A DNA stretch of 64,000 bases, taken from contig SDZD01000010.1 in assembly GCA_004172935.1 (NCBI GenBank), positions 62,001 to 126,000 on the forward strand, read 5' to 3'. Positions 62,993 to 64,000 of this stretch are shown piece by piece. Source of the DNA: a bacterium. GTDB taxonomy: Bacteria; Armatimonadota; Abditibacteriia; Abditibacteriales; Abditibacteriaceae. The translations under genes and the position numbers were made by a program. The stretch's first letter is position 1, and the number at the start of each line of letters is the position of its first letter. The notes beneath the pieces were generated by a model. That model had not been told where the DNA came from and searched no databases. It saw nothing but the letters and a program-made list of their open reading frames with translations.

Positions 62993-64000
62993 TTAGTGAC
63001 CACCAACGGTAGCCACACTGGGGATGTCAATAAGGTGAACGTTGATGAGCTTGTGTTCGGAGGTATTCTTGAAATGCTGGATGGCTTCAAGCACATCATA
63101 GTCGATGAAGTCCGATTTCGAGCCGTCGATGGTGACGTTGGAACGCTCAGGCACTTGGCTCAACTCAGCGACAAGGCTGGCCTTGTTGAGGAAGGTCACG
63201 TTCTGCGCCAGTTGGATGCGCAATGTGTCCGAATCCAGATGGGTGTGACGCTCCTTGAGGAAGGGCAATTTGTAGTGAGCTTTCAGTACGAAGAAGATAC
63301 CGATGGCGAGGCCAAACGCCACGCCGATCAAAAGGTCGGTTGCCAGCACGGCCACAATGGTTGAGGCAAAGGGGATGAACTGATCCCAGCCGAGTTTCCA
63401 CTGCGATTTCCAAAGCACAGGCGTAGTCAACTTGAAGCCAACCACCAACAACACAGCCGCGAGAGCCGACAAAGGAATCAGATTAATCAGGCGTGCCAGA
63501 AAGAGAGCTGATACAAGCAGCAACACACCGTGAACGAAGCTAGAAACGCGGGTTCTGCCACCAGCACCAACGTTAGCCGAGCTACGCACGATAACCGCTG
63601 TAAGAGGCAACCCACCAATAAGGCAGCACAGGATGTTACCGACGCCTTGTGCTTTCAGTTCCCGATTGGAAGGTGTATTGCGCTTGAGAGGATCGAGCTT
63701 ATCCACAGCCTCGACGCTCAACAGCGTCTCAAGGCTGGCGATAATGGCGATGGTGATCGCCGTGATGTAGATGGCTTTGTTACCAAGCTGCGACCAGTCG
63801 GGGAACTTGAGTTCGCCAACGATTTGGCTTGGCGAGCTGAACACTGGAAGATTGACCAAATGTTCTTTGGCAACCATCAAACCGGGAGCAACCAACGAGA
63901 ACAAAGCATTCAGGCCAACAGCCAGAAACACAACGACAAGAGCGCCGGGAACCAAATCGAAAGCCTTAATCTTTTTGCGGGCTGGCGTGTCCCATGCAAT
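62993..64000 (-). CDS. SulP family anion transporter (5' end outside the window)
   Basis: The frame stays open to the right edge, so this is the C-terminal 335 residues of a longer protein. Transmembrane segments carry SulP features: SLETLLSVEAVDKLDPLKR, NRELKAQGVGNILCCLIGGLPLTAVIVRSSANVGAGGRTR, and STIVAVLATDLLIGVAFGLAIG. The C-terminus (about the last 85 residues) is a STAS domain ending SVATVGGH. SulP proteins carry sulfate, bicarbonate or other anions; context favours sulfate, but similar ones move bicarbonate. Confidence 0.9.
   Translation of the reverse strand: MAWDTPARKKIKAFDLVPGALVVVFLAVGLNALFSLVAPGLMVAKEHLVNLPVFSSPSQIVGELKFPDWSQLGNKAIYITAITIAIIASLETLLSVEAVDKLDPLKRNTPSNRELKAQGVGNILCCLIGGLPLTAVIVRSSANVGAGGRTRVSSFVHGVLLLVSALFLARLINLIPLSALAAVLLVVGFKLTTPVLWKSQWKLGWDQFIPFASTIVAVLATDLLIGVAFGLAIGIFFVLKAHYKLPFLKERHTHLDSDTLRIQLAQNVTFLNKASLVAELSQVPERSNVTIDGSKSDFIDYDVLEAIQHFKNTSEHKLINVHLIDIPSVATVGGH

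Noticed and set aside
1..64000. CRISPR arrays, insertion sequences, prophage or rRNA genes
   Set aside because: No spaced direct repeats, transposase, integrase or rRNA sequence was seen in the window.

Overview
The window looks like a chromosomal stretch from a diderm, free-living heterotroph, most likely Armatimonadota or the related Abditibacteriota (moderate confidence). The main pointers are a DUF1559-type prepilin whose N-terminus ([13 protein letters not shown], then an H-X9-DG motif near the C-terminus) is typical of those phyla, lysine/DAP synthesis by the DapL aminotransferase route, outer-membrane proteins (a porin of the O/P type and an OstA/LptD-like barrel), and base composition near 55% GC. 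There is no rRNA, CRISPR array, transposase or prophage. Many start codons have no visible Shine-Dalgarno sequence.

Layout. 1-2.2 kb: FUSC membrane protein, a tRNA-Cys/Asp/Arg cluster and cyanase. 2.2-6 kb: a GH30 lipoprotein, its LacI-type regulator and a DUF1559 prepilin with two LacI-like operators. 6.2-9.8 kb: aconitase with an insertion, then a DUF3592 protein. 9.8-14 kb: a coiled-coil NYN nuclease facing a probable three-gene operon (aldo-keto reductase, COG3910-like ATPase, macrodomain). 14-18.7 kb: mltG, GNAT/C26 pair, marR-emrB-like efflux pair. 18.8-20.9 kb: dapF and an alpha/beta hydrolase. 20.9-27.6 kb: two tandem 787-residue membrane paralogues of unknown function, clpS, a zinc-ribbon protein and an unknown protein. 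27.7-29.3 kb: dapL and tRNA-Leu. 29.4-35.5 kb: an envelope trio (CsgG-like, small secreted, OstA-like barrel). 35.9-45.3 kb: a second, diverged dapF, an oxidoreductase fusion, an S1 protein, a PQQ-type propeller, a hydrolase, a degenerate Gfo/Idh protein, a GH16-like protein and a PD40 propeller lipoprotein. 45.4-54.2 kb: REP-like palindromes, MFS pump, MoeZ-type sulfur carrier activator, orphan Flp pilin, a frameshifted FG-GAP pseudogene, a lipid kinase, and a glmU-prs pair in which GlmU lacks its acetyltransferase half. 54.2-64 kb: a J-domain protein, a PhoB-like response regulator, a sulfate ABC operon with duplicated binding proteins, a porin and a SulP transporter cut by the right edge.

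The genes fit together as three visible themes. DapL and the canonical DapF complete meso-DAP synthesis, while GlmU(N) and MltG serve peptidoglycan precursor supply and chain release. The right end is an anion (chiefly sulfate) uptake region: porin through the outer membrane, two binding lipoproteins, CysT/W/A and SulP through the inner membrane, with a PhoB-type regulator next door and 11-bp-period direct repeats near both the regulator and porin genes. The envelope trio at 29-35 kb and the 787-residue paralogues at 21-25.7 kb are the least explained parts and the best candidates for an undescribed system; the evidence for that is contextual only.
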